A stretch of 64,000 bases of DNA from Actinoplanes auranticolor (GTDB lineage: Bacteria; Actinomycetota; Actinomycetes; Mycobacteriales; Micromonosporaceae), in contig NZ_BOQL01000026.1 of NCBI RefSeq assembly GCF_018332655.1, positions 124,001-188,000 on the forward strand. Reading direction: 5' to 3'. Below the pieces are notes generated by a model. The model was given only the letters and a program-made list of their open reading frames with translations, made no database searches and had not been told where the DNA came from. The translations under genes and the position numbers were made by a program. Positions within the stretch are counted from its first letter, which is position 1; each line of letters opens with the position of its first letter. Of this stretch, positions 39,535 through 47,298 are shown piece by piece.

Positions 39535-40931
39535 AGCCTTCTATCGTGGGGGACGTGCGGCGCATCGGCGCGTGGATCCGGCCCTGGCTGTTCGACGGAG
39601 CTGTGGCGGCGTTCGTCGCTGCCCTGACCCTGTTCGAGTATCGCCTGCCGTGGTCGGTCAAGATCTGCGGCCTGGCCATGGCGCTCGTGCTGATCTGGCG
39701 GCGGCACCTGCCGTTGACCGTGCTGGCCGCCGTCTATCTGCTGGCCCCGCTGCACCTGCTGATGAACAGCTACGTGCGGATGTTCGACGTCGCCGTGCTG
39801 ATCGCCATGTATTCCGTGGTGCTGTACCGGCCCCAGCTGCGCTGGGGAGTGGTCGCGGGCGCCGGTGCCGGCGTCGCGGTGCTGGTCGCGGCGTTCGTGG
39901 AGCATCACCGTTCCGGCAACTTCTGGGTGGTGTTCTGGGTCGTGGGCGCGGTGACGGTGGCGACCTGGGTCACCGCCTACGGGGTACGCACCCGGCGGTT
40001 GTACGTGCAGACCCTCGAGGAACGTGCCGCCACCCTCGAACGCGAGCGTGACCACCTGGCCCTGCTCGCCGTCGCCGAGGAACGGGCGGCCATCGCCCGG
40101 GAGATCCACGACGTCGTGGCGCACAGCCTCAGCGTGATGATCGTCCAGGCTGACGCCGCCGGTTACACGCTCGAAGGACCCGACACGCCCGCCCGCGAGG
40201 CTCTGGCGGCGATCGCCGAGACCGGCCGCGAAGCGCTCGACGACATGGGCCGGGTGATCCAGCTGCTGCGGGGCACCCCGTCGCGGGCTCCCGGCGACAC
40301 AGAAGGCCCGGGCGACCGGTCCGGGGCCGAACCAGGCCGCAGCTGGGGGATCGGCCGTGACTCCGGGGACGTCGGTGCCGCAGGCGGAGCGGTGGCTGAG
40401 GACGATCTCCTGGACGGCGACGAAACGGGGCGCAGGGCGATCGGGCTCAAGGAGATCGACGGTCTCGTGGCGCGGTCCCGGCTACGGGTGGTCCGGGAGA
40501 CCGTCGGCACGCCGGACCGCCTCACCGCGGCGCAGGAGGTCACGGCGTACCGGATCATTCAGGAGTCCCTGACCAACACGCTGCGGCACGCGGGGACGGA
40601 CGCCGCGGTGACGGTGCGCCTCGCCTTCACGCCGCAGTCGGTGCGGGTCGAGGTGAGCGACGACGGTGGCGGGGTCCGGCGGGTCGCGAACGCGGTACCG
40701 GCCCGGCCCGGTCACGGCCTGGCCGGGATGCGGGAACGCGTGACCATACACGGCGGCGACCTGGTGGCCGGCCCGCGAGCCGAGGGTGGCTGGCGGGTGG
40801 TGGCGACCATCCCCCGGACGTCGAGGAGCACGATGACCCCGACGAGCACCGCACCATCCAGCACGGCACCATCCAGCACGGCACCGATGGACACAGCGTC
40901 GCCGAGTACAGCGTCGACGAAGACAGCATGA
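39531..40931 (+). CDS. Membrane sensor histidine kinase, HisKA_3
   Basis: 466 aa. Four to five TM segments (about 18-150), HisKA_3 with His193 in AREIHDVVAHSL, an N box ESLTNTLRHAG and a GHGLAGMRERV G box. A Gly/Asp/Glu-rich insert of about 57 residues (249-305) separates the dimerisation and ATPase parts, and the C-terminal 39 residues are a Ser/Thr/Pro tail encoded partly by a 15-bp direct repeat near 40855-40884. GTG 39531 overlaps the permease stop; GTG 39555 with an upstream GGGGGA is an alternative. A mini-ORF connects it to the regulator gene. Confidence 0.9.
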   Translation: MKPSIVGDVRRIGAWIRPWLFDGAVAAFVAALTLFEYRLPWSVKICGLAMALVLIWRRHLPLTVLAAVYLLAPLHLLMNSYVRMFDVAVLIAMYSVVLYRPQLRWGVVAGAGAGVAVLVAAFVEHHRSGNFWVVFWVVGAVTVATWVTAYGVRTRRLYVQTLEERAATLERERDHLALLAVAEERAAIAREIHDVVAHSLSVMIVQADAAGYTLEGPDTPAREALAAIAETGREALDDMGRVIQLLRGTPSRAPGDTEGPGDRSGAEPGRSWGIGRDSGDVGAAGGAVAEDDLLDGDETGRRAIGLKEIDGLVARSRLRVVRETVGTPDRLTAAQEVTAYRIIQESLTNTLRHAGTDAAVTVRLAFTPQSVRVEVSDDGGGVRRVANAVPARPGHGLAGMRERVTIHGGDLVAGPRAEGGWRVVATIPRTSRSTMTPTSTAPSSTAPSSTAPMDTASPSTASTKTA

Positions 40932-40984
40932 GCGGGGGCGGCACGGTGGACGGCGAAGCAGATGCCCGGGGCGGTGGCGGGTGA
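40928..40984 (+). other. Possible 18-codon coupling ORF between kinase and regulator
   Basis: ATG 40928 overlaps the kinase TGA (ATGA) and the mini-ORF ends with TGA overlapping the GTG of the regulator (GTGA). The encoded peptide is Gly/Asp-rich and has no recognised motif. It could let ribosomes travel through the 49-bp gap and re-initiate; the pattern could also be chance at this GC content. Confidence 0.3.
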
Positions 40985-41649
40985 TCAGGGTCGTCGTCGT
41001 GGACGACCAGGAGCTCGTACTGCGAGGGTTCCGGTCGATCATCTCCGTGCAGAAGGACATGGTGCTCGTCGGGGAGGCCGCCGACGGGGCCGCGGCCCTG
41101 CGGCTGCTGCGTGACGTTGTGGCCGACGTCGTCGTGATGGACATCCGCATGCCGGTCATGGACGGCATCGACGCCACCAAGGAACTGGTCGCGACGGGGA
41201 ATCCGGCCCGGGTGCTCGCGGTGACCACGTACGACACCGATAAGGACGCGTTCGCGGCGTTGCAGGCCGGGGCCGGCGGTTTCCTGCTCAAGAACGCCCC
41301 GCCCGACGACCTGCTCGCGGCGATCCGGGCCGTCGCGGGCGGCGACGCCATCGTGGCGCCCCGCGTCACCCGGCGGCTGCTCGACCGGTTCGCCGCTCAG
41401 CTGGAGCCCGCCGTCCCGGTGGTGCACAGCGCCGCGGAGCGGCTGACGACGCTGACCGACCGGGAGCGCGAGGTCTTACTGCTGGTCGCGCAGGGCCGGT
41501 CGAACGCCGAGATCGGCGAGCGGCTGCATGTCGCCGAGACCACCGTGAAGACCCACGTCGGCCGGATCCTGGCCAAGCTGGAGCTGCGGGACCGGGTGCA
41601 GGCTGTGGTGCTCGCCTACGAGACCGGTCTGGTCCGGCCCAATGCATAG
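40981..41649 (+). CDS. NarL/LuxR-type response regulator
   Basis: 222 aa. Receiver with VDDQ pocket, Asp54 in VVMDIRMP, VTTYD and LLKNAPP; LuxR helix-turn-helix at about 155-212 (LTDREREVLLLVAQGRSNAE, GERLHVAETTVKTHVG). Fourth gene of the exporter operon and cognate partner of the kinase at 39531. GTG 40981 has no good ribosome site of its own, in line with coupling from the mini-ORF. Confidence 0.94.
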   Translation: MIRVVVVDDQELVLRGFRSIISVQKDMVLVGEAADGAAALRLLRDVVADVVVMDIRMPVMDGIDATKELVATGNPARVLAVTTYDTDKDAFAALQAGAGGFLLKNAPPDDLLAAIRAVAGGDAIVAPRVTRRLLDRFAAQLEPAVPVVHSAAERLTTLTDREREVLLLVAQGRSNAEIGERLHVAETTVKTHVGRILAKLELRDRVQAVVLAYETGLVRPNA

Positions 41650-41700
41650 ACAGGCGCAGATGTAGCCTGGGTCCTCCATTGCGAGATCCAGGAGGCGCCC

Positions 41701-42672
41701 GTGATACGAGTGCGAAGCCGAAGGGTGGCTTTGACGGCGGCGGCTGTCGCGATGACCGCCGTGGTCTACGGGCTCGTCCAGCTGCCGGCGTCCGCGGACA
41801 CCCGGACCCAGGTGCGGGAGGTGTTCTCACCGGACGGCTCGGTGCGGAAGGAGACCGTACGGGTGGCCGACCTGCCGCGGACCACCAAGTCCGTCGACGT
41901 CGCGGCCGAGGTAGTGACGATCCAGCAGACCGGGGCGCCGGGCAGCCGCTACGACCTCGTCTTCGTCGGTGACGGCTACACCGCCGCGGAGCAGGCCTTG
42001 TTCCACAGCCAGGTCCTCACCCGCTGGGCCCAGCTCAGTGCGATCGAGCCGTTCCGGACGCTCAAGAGCAGCTTCAACGTCTGGCAGGTCAATGCGATCT
42101 CGGCGCAGTCCGGATCGGACAACGACCCCACCCTCGGTATCGAGAAGGACACCGCCCTCGACGGTGAGTTCTTCTGCGGGGGCCTGGACCGGCTGGTCTG
42201 CGTCGACGACACGGTGGCCCTGCAGTACGCCGCGCTGGCGCCGGGCGCCGACCAGGCTCTCGTCCTGGTCAACAGCGCCACCTACGGCGGCTCGGGCGGC
42301 CGCGTGTCCGTGTCCAGCGGCGGCAACGCGCTCTCCGGCGACATCGTCGTGCACGAACTGGGCCACTCGATCGGCGGCCTGGCCGACGAGTACGGCGGCG
42401 ACCCGGGCACCTACCCCGGCGGCGAACCGGCCGAACCCAACACCTCGATGGCGAACGAGGCAACCATGCGCGCGCAGCGGCTCAAATGGTTCAGCTACCT
42501 GGGCCGACCCACCCCGGACGGCGGTGTGATCGGCACCTTCGAGGGCGGCTCCTACTACGACCTCGGCGTGTACCGGCCGAGCGAGGACTCGATGATGCGA
42601 TCACTGGGCAACGAGTTCAACCTCATCGGCATCGACCAGCTGACCGCGGCGATCCAGGCCCGAACCGGCTGA
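41701..42672 (+). CDS. Secreted M64-family metallopeptidase (IgA-peptidase-like)
   Basis: 323 aa. Signal peptide 1-32 ending in ASA. The mature protein has the M64 features LVFVGDGYTAAEQ near 85, and the zinc motif HELGHSIGGLADEY at 218-231, with Glu219 as catalytic base. GTG 41701 has an AGGAGG ribosome site. It stands alone 51 bp after the regulator gene. A bidirectional hairpin separates it from the convergent acyltransferase. Natural target unknown; M64 members act on extracellular proteins. Confidence 0.92.
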   Translation: MIRVRSRRVALTAAAVAMTAVVYGLVQLPASADTRTQVREVFSPDGSVRKETVRVADLPRTTKSVDVAAEVVTIQQTGAPGSRYDLVFVGDGYTAAEQALFHSQVLTRWAQLSAIEPFRTLKSSFNVWQVNAISAQSGSDNDPTLGIEKDTALDGEFFCGGLDRLVCVDDTVALQYAALAPGADQALVLVNSATYGGSGGRVSVSSGGNALSGDIVVHELGHSIGGLADEYGGDPGTYPGGEPAEPNTSMANEATMRAQRLKWFSYLGRPTPDGGVIGTFEGGSYYDLGVYRPSEDSMMRSLGNEFNLIGIDQLTAAIQARTG

Positions 42673-42678
42673 CCGGGC

Positions 42679-42710
42679 GCGGGCGGACCGGGGAGAGCGG
42701 GCCCGCCCGC
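42679..42710. terminator. Hairpin between convergent genes
   Basis: GCGGGCGG / CCGCCCGC 8-bp stem with a 16-base loop in the 48-bp gap between the M64 peptidase stop and the acyltransferase stop. No T-run. Confidence 0.4.
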
Positions 42711-42720
42711 ACGCACTGCC

Positions 42721-44664
42721 TCACTTCGGTTCGTCGTGCTCCTCGCCGAACCACGAGCCGGCCACCGCCCGATCTTCGCCGCCATGCCCCGGCGACGGCG
42801 CGGACGGCCCCGCAGGGTGCGGACCCGGGACGTGAGGCCCCGCTGCGGGCGATCCCGGCAGCGATGACCCCGCTGCGGGCGATTGCGGCAGGGTCGGCCT
42901 CGCTGCCGGCGGTCCGGGTAGGGGCGGTCCGACCTCAAGGGGTCCGGGTAGGGGCGGTCCGGCCCCAAGAGATCCGGGCAGGGGTGATCCCGCTCCTGGA
43001 GATCTAGGTGGGGACGACCCGGCGGCGGGAGGTCCGGGCTGGGATGGCGCGGGCGATCCGGGCGCGGGAGACCTGCGCATGGGCGCCGCGGCAGCCGCGG
43101 CCGACGGCCCAGCAGCAGGCCGCGCCCCGTCCACACTCTCCTCCGGATCGCGGAACCCCGAACCCACCTCCGGCAACCCGAACGACACCGCAGCCTCAGG
43201 AAACGGCGCCACAGCATCGCGCCGCAGCGGCCCGGACCTTCCGCCACCCAGCACAACCGGTGCAGCCGCACCCGAAGCCCACGGCCCCTGCCGCGTCACA
43301 CCACCACCAGCCCCCGAACCGGCAACCACCGACCCTGCCGGAACAAATCCGGACGACGGCTCCGCAGCGCCCCACCCATCCGGCCCGCCGGAAGGCGAAG
43401 AGTCACCAGCAGGCCGCGCCGAGATGAGGTCATCAGTGGGCCGCGACGCCATCAGATCACCAGTGGACCGCGATGAGAGCAGGTCATCAGTGGGCCGCGA
43501 CGCCGACAGATCACCAGCGGACCGCGCCGAGACCAGGTCGTCAGCGGGCCGCAACGACAACGCGTCACCACCAGGCCGCGAGGAGGCCCCCGGGTCCCCG
43601 GCCATCGGCTCAGTAGCGGCCCGCCGCCCACCCTCCGTAGGCCAGAACCGCGGCTTCCGCCGTGCCGCCAGGTCCTCCACCCATCCGAACGCCACGACCG
43701 CCGCCATGGTCAGCGCCAGCGAGGCCACCAGATCGATCGGCCCGTCCAGAAAACCCAGATCGTCCAGCGCCAGCACGGTCAGCACCGGCCAGATCGCCGC
43801 GATCGCGATGTTGTGCCACAGATAGATCGTCACCGCGCGCGCGTTCAGCAGGTTCACCGCGCCGTCCAGGCGGGGCTTGCGTTCCAGCCACGCCATGTCC
43901 GGCTGCCAGCGCAGCGCCAGCAGCACGAACGCCAGCGACCACAGCGCCTGTGACTCCGGGACCTCGTTGAGGTCCCAGCCCGACTCCGCCGCGTGCCCCT
44001 TCAGCCAGTACAGCGCGGCCAGGCCCAGGACCGCCGAGACTGCCACCACCAGGCCGGGGCGGATTCGGGCCAGGCGGCCGTCGTGGTGCGCGAAGCCCGC
44101 GATCCAGCACGCGCCGTACGTGGCGAAGTCCCACATCGCCGCGTCCGCCCGGCCGAACGGCAACGCGAGGCCGGTCTTGTCGAGGACCGCGATCAGCACG
44201 ATCGGCGCGGCCACCGCGGCCCACCCGATCTTCTTGTACGCCAGGTACAGCAGTGGCGACAGCACCACGAACCACAGGTACGCCCGGACGTACCAGAGCG
44301 GCTCCCAGACCTCGATACCCCGTTCGCTGCCCGGCGGGTCCCCGATCGGCAGCAGCCACAGGCCCAGTTTCCAGCTCAGCGGTTCGTCGCCGCCGTCCTG
44401 CTCGGTCCAGCCCAGGTACAGCATCGCGGGTACCGCGATCGCCCCCAGCAGCCACAGCGGGGGCAGCAGTCGGCGCAGCCGGGACGTGATCACCGAGCCG
44501 GCCGGCCGGCGGTCCAGCGAGGCCGCGGTCAGCGAACCGGCCAGAGCGAACATGATGCCCATCGCGGGCAGCAGGATCGACAGCCACGGCCAGCCGAACA
44601 GGTGGTAGACGATCACCCGGACGATGGCGGCGGCGCGGAGCAGGTCCAGATAGCGGTTGCGCAC
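42721..44664 (-). CDS. Acyltransferase-3 family membrane protein with long repetitive C-terminal tail
   Basis: 647 aa. Residues 1-345 form a ten-helix acyltransferase-3 domain: RYLDLLRAAAIVRVIVYHLFG start with His20-type catalytic motif, PLWYVRAYLWFVVLSP, and IYLWHN near the last helices. It should transfer an acyl group to an exported or surface molecule. The remaining 300 residues are cytoplasmic low complexity: six 9-residue repeats of the form RP(T/A)DDLxSx (about 366-420) and a Pro/Gly/Ala-rich region with repeats of PLPG. Family members are usually about 350-400 aa, so the tail is unusual. ATG 44664 starts the conserved domain directly. Confidence 0.86.
   Translation of the reverse strand: MRNRYLDLLRAAAIVRVIVYHLFGWPWLSILLPAMGIMFALAGSLTAASLDRRPAGSVITSRLRRLLPPLWLLGAIAVPAMLYLGWTEQDGGDEPLSWKLGLWLLPIGDPPGSERGIEVWEPLWYVRAYLWFVVLSPLLYLAYKKIGWAAVAAPIVLIAVLDKTGLALPFGRADAAMWDFATYGACWIAGFAHHDGRLARIRPGLVVAVSAVLGLAALYWLKGHAAESGWDLNEVPESQALWSLAFVLLALRWQPDMAWLERKPRLDGAVNLLNARAVTIYLWHNIAIAAIWPVLTVLALDDLGFLDGPIDLVASLALTMAAVVAFGWVEDLAARRKPRFWPTEGGRRAATEPMAGDPGASSRPGGDALSLRPADDLVSARSAGDLSASRPTDDLLSSRSTGDLMASRPTDDLISARPAGDSSPSGGPDGWGAAEPSSGFVPAGSVVAGSGAGGGVTRQGPWASGAAAPVVLGGGRSGPLRRDAVAPFPEAAVSFGLPEVGSGFRDPEESVDGARPAAGPSAAAAAAPMRRSPAPGSPAPSQPGPPAAGSSPPRSPGAGSPLPGSLGAGPPLPGPLEVGPPLPGPPAARPTLPQSPAAGSSLPGSPAAGPHVPGPHPAGPSAPSPGHGGEDRAVAGSWFGEEHDEPK
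43410..43575 (-). repeat. 54-bp coding tandem repeat in the acyltransferase tail
   Basis: About three copies of a 54-bp unit (two alternating 27-bp halves) on the minus strand encode the RPTDDLxSS / RSTGDLxAS pairs. Copies are imperfect, differing mainly at third positions and a few codons, so the repeat is in-frame and under protein-level constraint rather than a CRISPR array. Confidence 0.7.
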
Positions 44665-44953
44665 CGGAGCACGCTAGCGGCGTCCGGACCCCGGCCAGCA
44701 CCTCCGGAGCGGTCCACAAGTACGCCCGGGCGGGTTACCCCTAAGGGATGAAGTGTCCGGATTGTCAGTGCGATTGTGTGTTGTCGGTGATCCCTCCCGA
44801 GCCGGAAAGCCGCAGGTCAGTGGCCCTGTCGCCGGGTTGTGGGGGAGAACCGGCCGAAACCTGCGGTAGTCACCGTTGGGTGGTGCCGACGTTGGTCCAC
44901 CTCGGAGGCGGCGTGCACGGGCGCGGCCCGAGAGGCAAAGGGAGACACACGGG
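44665..44953. other. 289-base divergent intergenic region, possible structured leader
   Basis: Separates the acyltransferase from the CAP-domain gene. The plus-strand part (44800-44953) is GC-rich with several complementary blocks around a GGGGGAGAACCGGCCGAAACC stretch, resembling in a general way structured leaders that precede actinobacterial cell-wall hydrolase genes. I cannot confirm a known riboswitch class by eye. Confidence 0.2.
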
Positions 44954-45871
44954 ATGCGCAAGCCTGCTGTCGTAGTGACCGCCGCGGTCTCGGCGGTGCT
45001 GGCCGGCGGGATCATGGTGGCCACCACCGCGGGTGCGGAGGAGACTCCGGCCACGCCGGCGGCGCCGTCGATGGTTCTGCCCGACCTGCCGGCCATTCCG
45101 CAACTTCCGGCCGATGCCGGCGTACCGGCGACTGCCGGGCTGCCCGCCGTACCCGGTGATCCGGCTGCTCCCGCCGGTCAGCTGACGCCCGCCACCGGCG
45201 CTCATGCCCCCGCCCGGCCCGGGGGTGCGGTCGATCCGGCGAAGCCGGCGGCGGATCAGCCGGCCGCGCCCGGCGCGGCGACGACAGCTGCCCGCCCGGC
45301 TGCCGATGCGGCGACCCGCCCGGCTGCCGGTTCCCCGGCGGCCGCCAAGCCCGACGTCAAGCCCGACGACCGGGCCGACGCGAAGCCGGCGGCCGACCGG
45401 CCCGTCCGCGGTGGCAAGCCGAACGCCTTCTCGGCCGCCCAGCGGGACGTGACCACCAGCCAGGCCCTCTCCACCGACCCCGGCGGCAGCGTCCAGCAGC
45501 AGGCGCTGACGCTGGTCAACGAGAACCGGCGGCGCGGGGGCTGCGACAAGCTCACCGTCGACCGGCGGCTGATCGTGGCGGCGAACCGGCACGCCGCCGA
45601 GATGGCCCGGCGCGGCTACTTCGCCCACGAGGACCTGCGTGGGCAGCGGGCCGGCGACCGGGTCGAGGACGCGGGTTACCAGTGGTCGCGCTACGGCGAG
45701 AACATCGCGCGCGGCCAGGACAGCGTGGCCGAGGTCGTCGACGGCTGGATGAAGAGCCCCGAGCACCGCGAGAACATCATGGACTGCGCATTGCGCGAGG
45801 TGGGCGTGGGCCTGGCCTTCAGTGCCGACCGTACGCCGTACTGGGTGCAGGACTTCGCCACCCCGCAGTGA
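44954..45871 (+). CDS. Secreted CAP/SCP-domain protein
   Basis: 305 aa. Signal peptide at 1-30, then an Ala/Pro-rich disordered region (about 30-185) and a C-terminal CAP domain (about 187-305) with LVNENRRRGGC, HAAEMARRGYFAHED, GENIA and SPEHRENIMD. CAP proteins are extracellular and in bacteria are often cell-wall associated. ATG 44954 has an AAGGGAGA ribosome site; the upstream in-frame ATG 44876 adds a non-signal leader. It lies 129 bp ahead of an L,D-transpeptidase, consistent with an envelope role. Confidence 0.92.
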   Translation: MRKPAVVVTAAVSAVLAGGIMVATTAGAEETPATPAAPSMVLPDLPAIPQLPADAGVPATAGLPAVPGDPAAPAGQLTPATGAHAPARPGGAVDPAKPAADQPAAPGAATTAARPAADAATRPAAGSPAAAKPDVKPDDRADAKPAADRPVRGGKPNAFSAAQRDVTTSQALSTDPGGSVQQQALTLVNENRRRGGCDKLTVDRRLIVAANRHAAEMARRGYFAHEDLRGQRAGDRVEDAGYQWSRYGENIARGQDSVAEVVDGWMKSPEHRENIMDCALREVGVGLAFSADRTPYWVQDFATPQ

Positions 45872-46000
45872 CCGGGCGAAAACGCTGAGCGACGACCGCA
45901 GTATGTGACCTACCGGATTGATGCCACAGTCGTCCGGCGGACCTTCCCGGAAGCGCGGGTGTGCTTCGATGTGCGGACACATCTCCTGGGGAGGACGATT

Positions 46001-46762
46001 TTGGGAGTGCAGCGGGTTTCCGCACGCCTCGCCACCGCCGTGCTGGCGGTAGCGGTCGGCGGTGGGCTCGGCGCCGTGGTGCTGTCCCCGGGCGCGGCCG
46101 GTGCCGCGACCCGGACGGTGAGCGCCACACCGATGACCGCCGTCGTCGTCACGAAGGCCGCCGCGGCTTCGTGCTCGACGGGCAAGTACCAGAAGCAGGT
46201 CGAGGGTTACCTCAAGAAGATCGGCGGCTACGGCACGGTCACGGTCGACGGCAAGCAGTCGGCCAAGGACTGTGCCGCGATCAAGAAGTTCCAGACCCGC
46301 TTCGGCATCAAGCCGGCCGCGGGACTGGCCGGTCCGACGACGCACGGAGTGGCCAAGCGGCTCGCCGCCACGAAGACGTCGAAGTGCAAGGCGAAGAAGT
46401 CGGGCTACACGTTCTGCGTGGACCTGACGAACCAGACCACCTGGGTGATGAAGAGCGGCAAGGTCTACGCCAAGCCGACGGTCACCCGGACCGGCATGAA
46501 GGGGTACCGCACGCCGGCGGGCTCCTTCAAGATCAACAAGCGCACCAAGAAGGAATGGTCCGACCCGTACGAGGTGTGGCTGCCGTACTGGCAGCGCTTC
46601 AGCGGCGGCAAGGGCTTCCACCAGACGACCACGTACATCCACGATGCGTGGCGGGGCTCGCACGGCTGCGTCAACCTGCTGCCGGCGGACGCCAAGAAGT
46701 ACTACAAGATCGGCAAGATCGGCATGACGGTCAAGCTCATCGGCCGCCGGCCGGGCACCTGA
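46001..46762 (+). CDS. L,D-transpeptidase (YkuD) with N-terminal peptidoglycan-binding-like domain
   Basis: 253 aa. Signal peptide 1-36, a peptidoglycan-binding-like repeat (about 60-115: TVTVDGKQSAKDCAAIKKFQ, FGIKPAAGL) and a YkuD domain (about 130-250) with the catalytic TYIHDAWRGSHGCVNL motif. It forms 3-3 crosslinks in the wall or attaches proteins. No good ATG exists; TTG 46001 lies seven bases after GGGGAGGACG and is preferred, with GTG 46007 as alternative. An efficient terminator follows. Confidence 0.92.
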   Translation: MGVQRVSARLATAVLAVAVGGGLGAVVLSPGAAGAATRTVSATPMTAVVVTKAAAASCSTGKYQKQVEGYLKKIGGYGTVTVDGKQSAKDCAAIKKFQTRFGIKPAAGLAGPTTHGVAKRLAATKTSKCKAKKSGYTFCVDLTNQTTWVMKSGKVYAKPTVTRTGMKGYRTPAGSFKINKRTKKEWSDPYEVWLPYWQRFSGGKGFHQTTTYIHDAWRGSHGCVNLLPADAKKYYKIGKIGMTVKLIGRRPGT

Positions 46763-46776
46763 TCAGGTAGGCAAGC

Positions 46777-46815
46777 GCAGAGACGGCCCGCCGGCCTGAG
46801 CCGGTGGGCCGTCTT
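46777..46815 (+). terminator. Rho-independent terminator of the L,D-transpeptidase gene
   Basis: AGACGGCCCGCCGGC stem pairing with GCCGGTGGGCCGTCT (one G-T pair) across a four-base loop, followed by TTTTT, fourteen bases after the stop. Confidence 0.9.
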
Positions 46816-46830
46816 TTTCCGGTACGGGGG

Positions 46831-47019
46831 TCAGGCCGCGAGCTCCTGGTGGCTGGTCCGGGCATGCGTGGTGAGCACGTCGTGACCGGGGAAAGCCTTC
46901 TCGTCGCCGGTCGCGGTGAACACCCGCAGTCCCTGCCGGTTCAGCGTGTACGTCACGTCGGTGAAGTGGCTCACCGTGTCGTCGTGGTGCACGATCGTCA
47001 GTTCGTCGGCGCGCAGCAT
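46831..47019 (-). CDS. Small uncharacterised protein (62 aa)
   Basis: 62 aa, soluble, beta-rich with three strands (DELTIVHHDD, DVTYTLNRQG, LRVFTATGD) and several His. ATG 47019 has an AAGGA site ten bases upstream. Not recognised; such short proteins with alternating strands are seen as conserved hypotheticals. It converges on the L,D-transpeptidase and diverges from the exporter operon at 47299. Confidence 0.6.
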   Translation of the reverse strand: MLRADELTIVHHDDTVSHFTDVTYTLNRQGLRVFTATGDEKAFPGHDVLTTHARTSHQELAA

Positions 47020-47285
47020 GGTCCCGTCCTTCGCGTACGCAGATGGGGCACGTGACCTGGATTACGGCTGCCGTACGGCGCCCGGTTCAATCCGTCGGCC
47101 GATTGTGCCTCGGGGCAGGCCCGTTGGCCAGGCCCTCCAGTAAGCCTCCCGTCCAGCGTTGACCTGCGCAGTCGCCCACAGGTCGGCTGTCGGGCGGATA
47201 ACCGACACGACCCGGGTGGCAAATCCTTCCGACCGATATAGATCAGCTGTCCGATCGGCCCGGTTTTCTGATCGGTGTCCCGGCA

Positions 47286-47291
47286 TAGAGT
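47286..47291 (+). promoter_or_regulatory. -10 box of the exporter operon
   Basis: TAGAGT seven bases before GTG 47299, consistent with leaderless transcription. The upstream 279-bp gap 47020-47298 contains several GATC/CCGATCGG palindromic pieces (47228-47274) that may be regulator sites. Confidence 0.45.
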
Positions 47292-47298
47292 GGCGCTC

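Noticed and set aside
43410-43575. CRISPR-like regular repeats
   Set aside because: Units are contiguous, in frame, imperfect and encode a protein repeat; there are no spacers or cas genes. The same applies to 54180-54970.
44800-44953. c-di-AMP (ydaO) riboswitch
   Set aside because: Leader and gene context fit but the conserved core sequence could not be matched by eye, so it is kept only as a weak finding, not as a called RNA.
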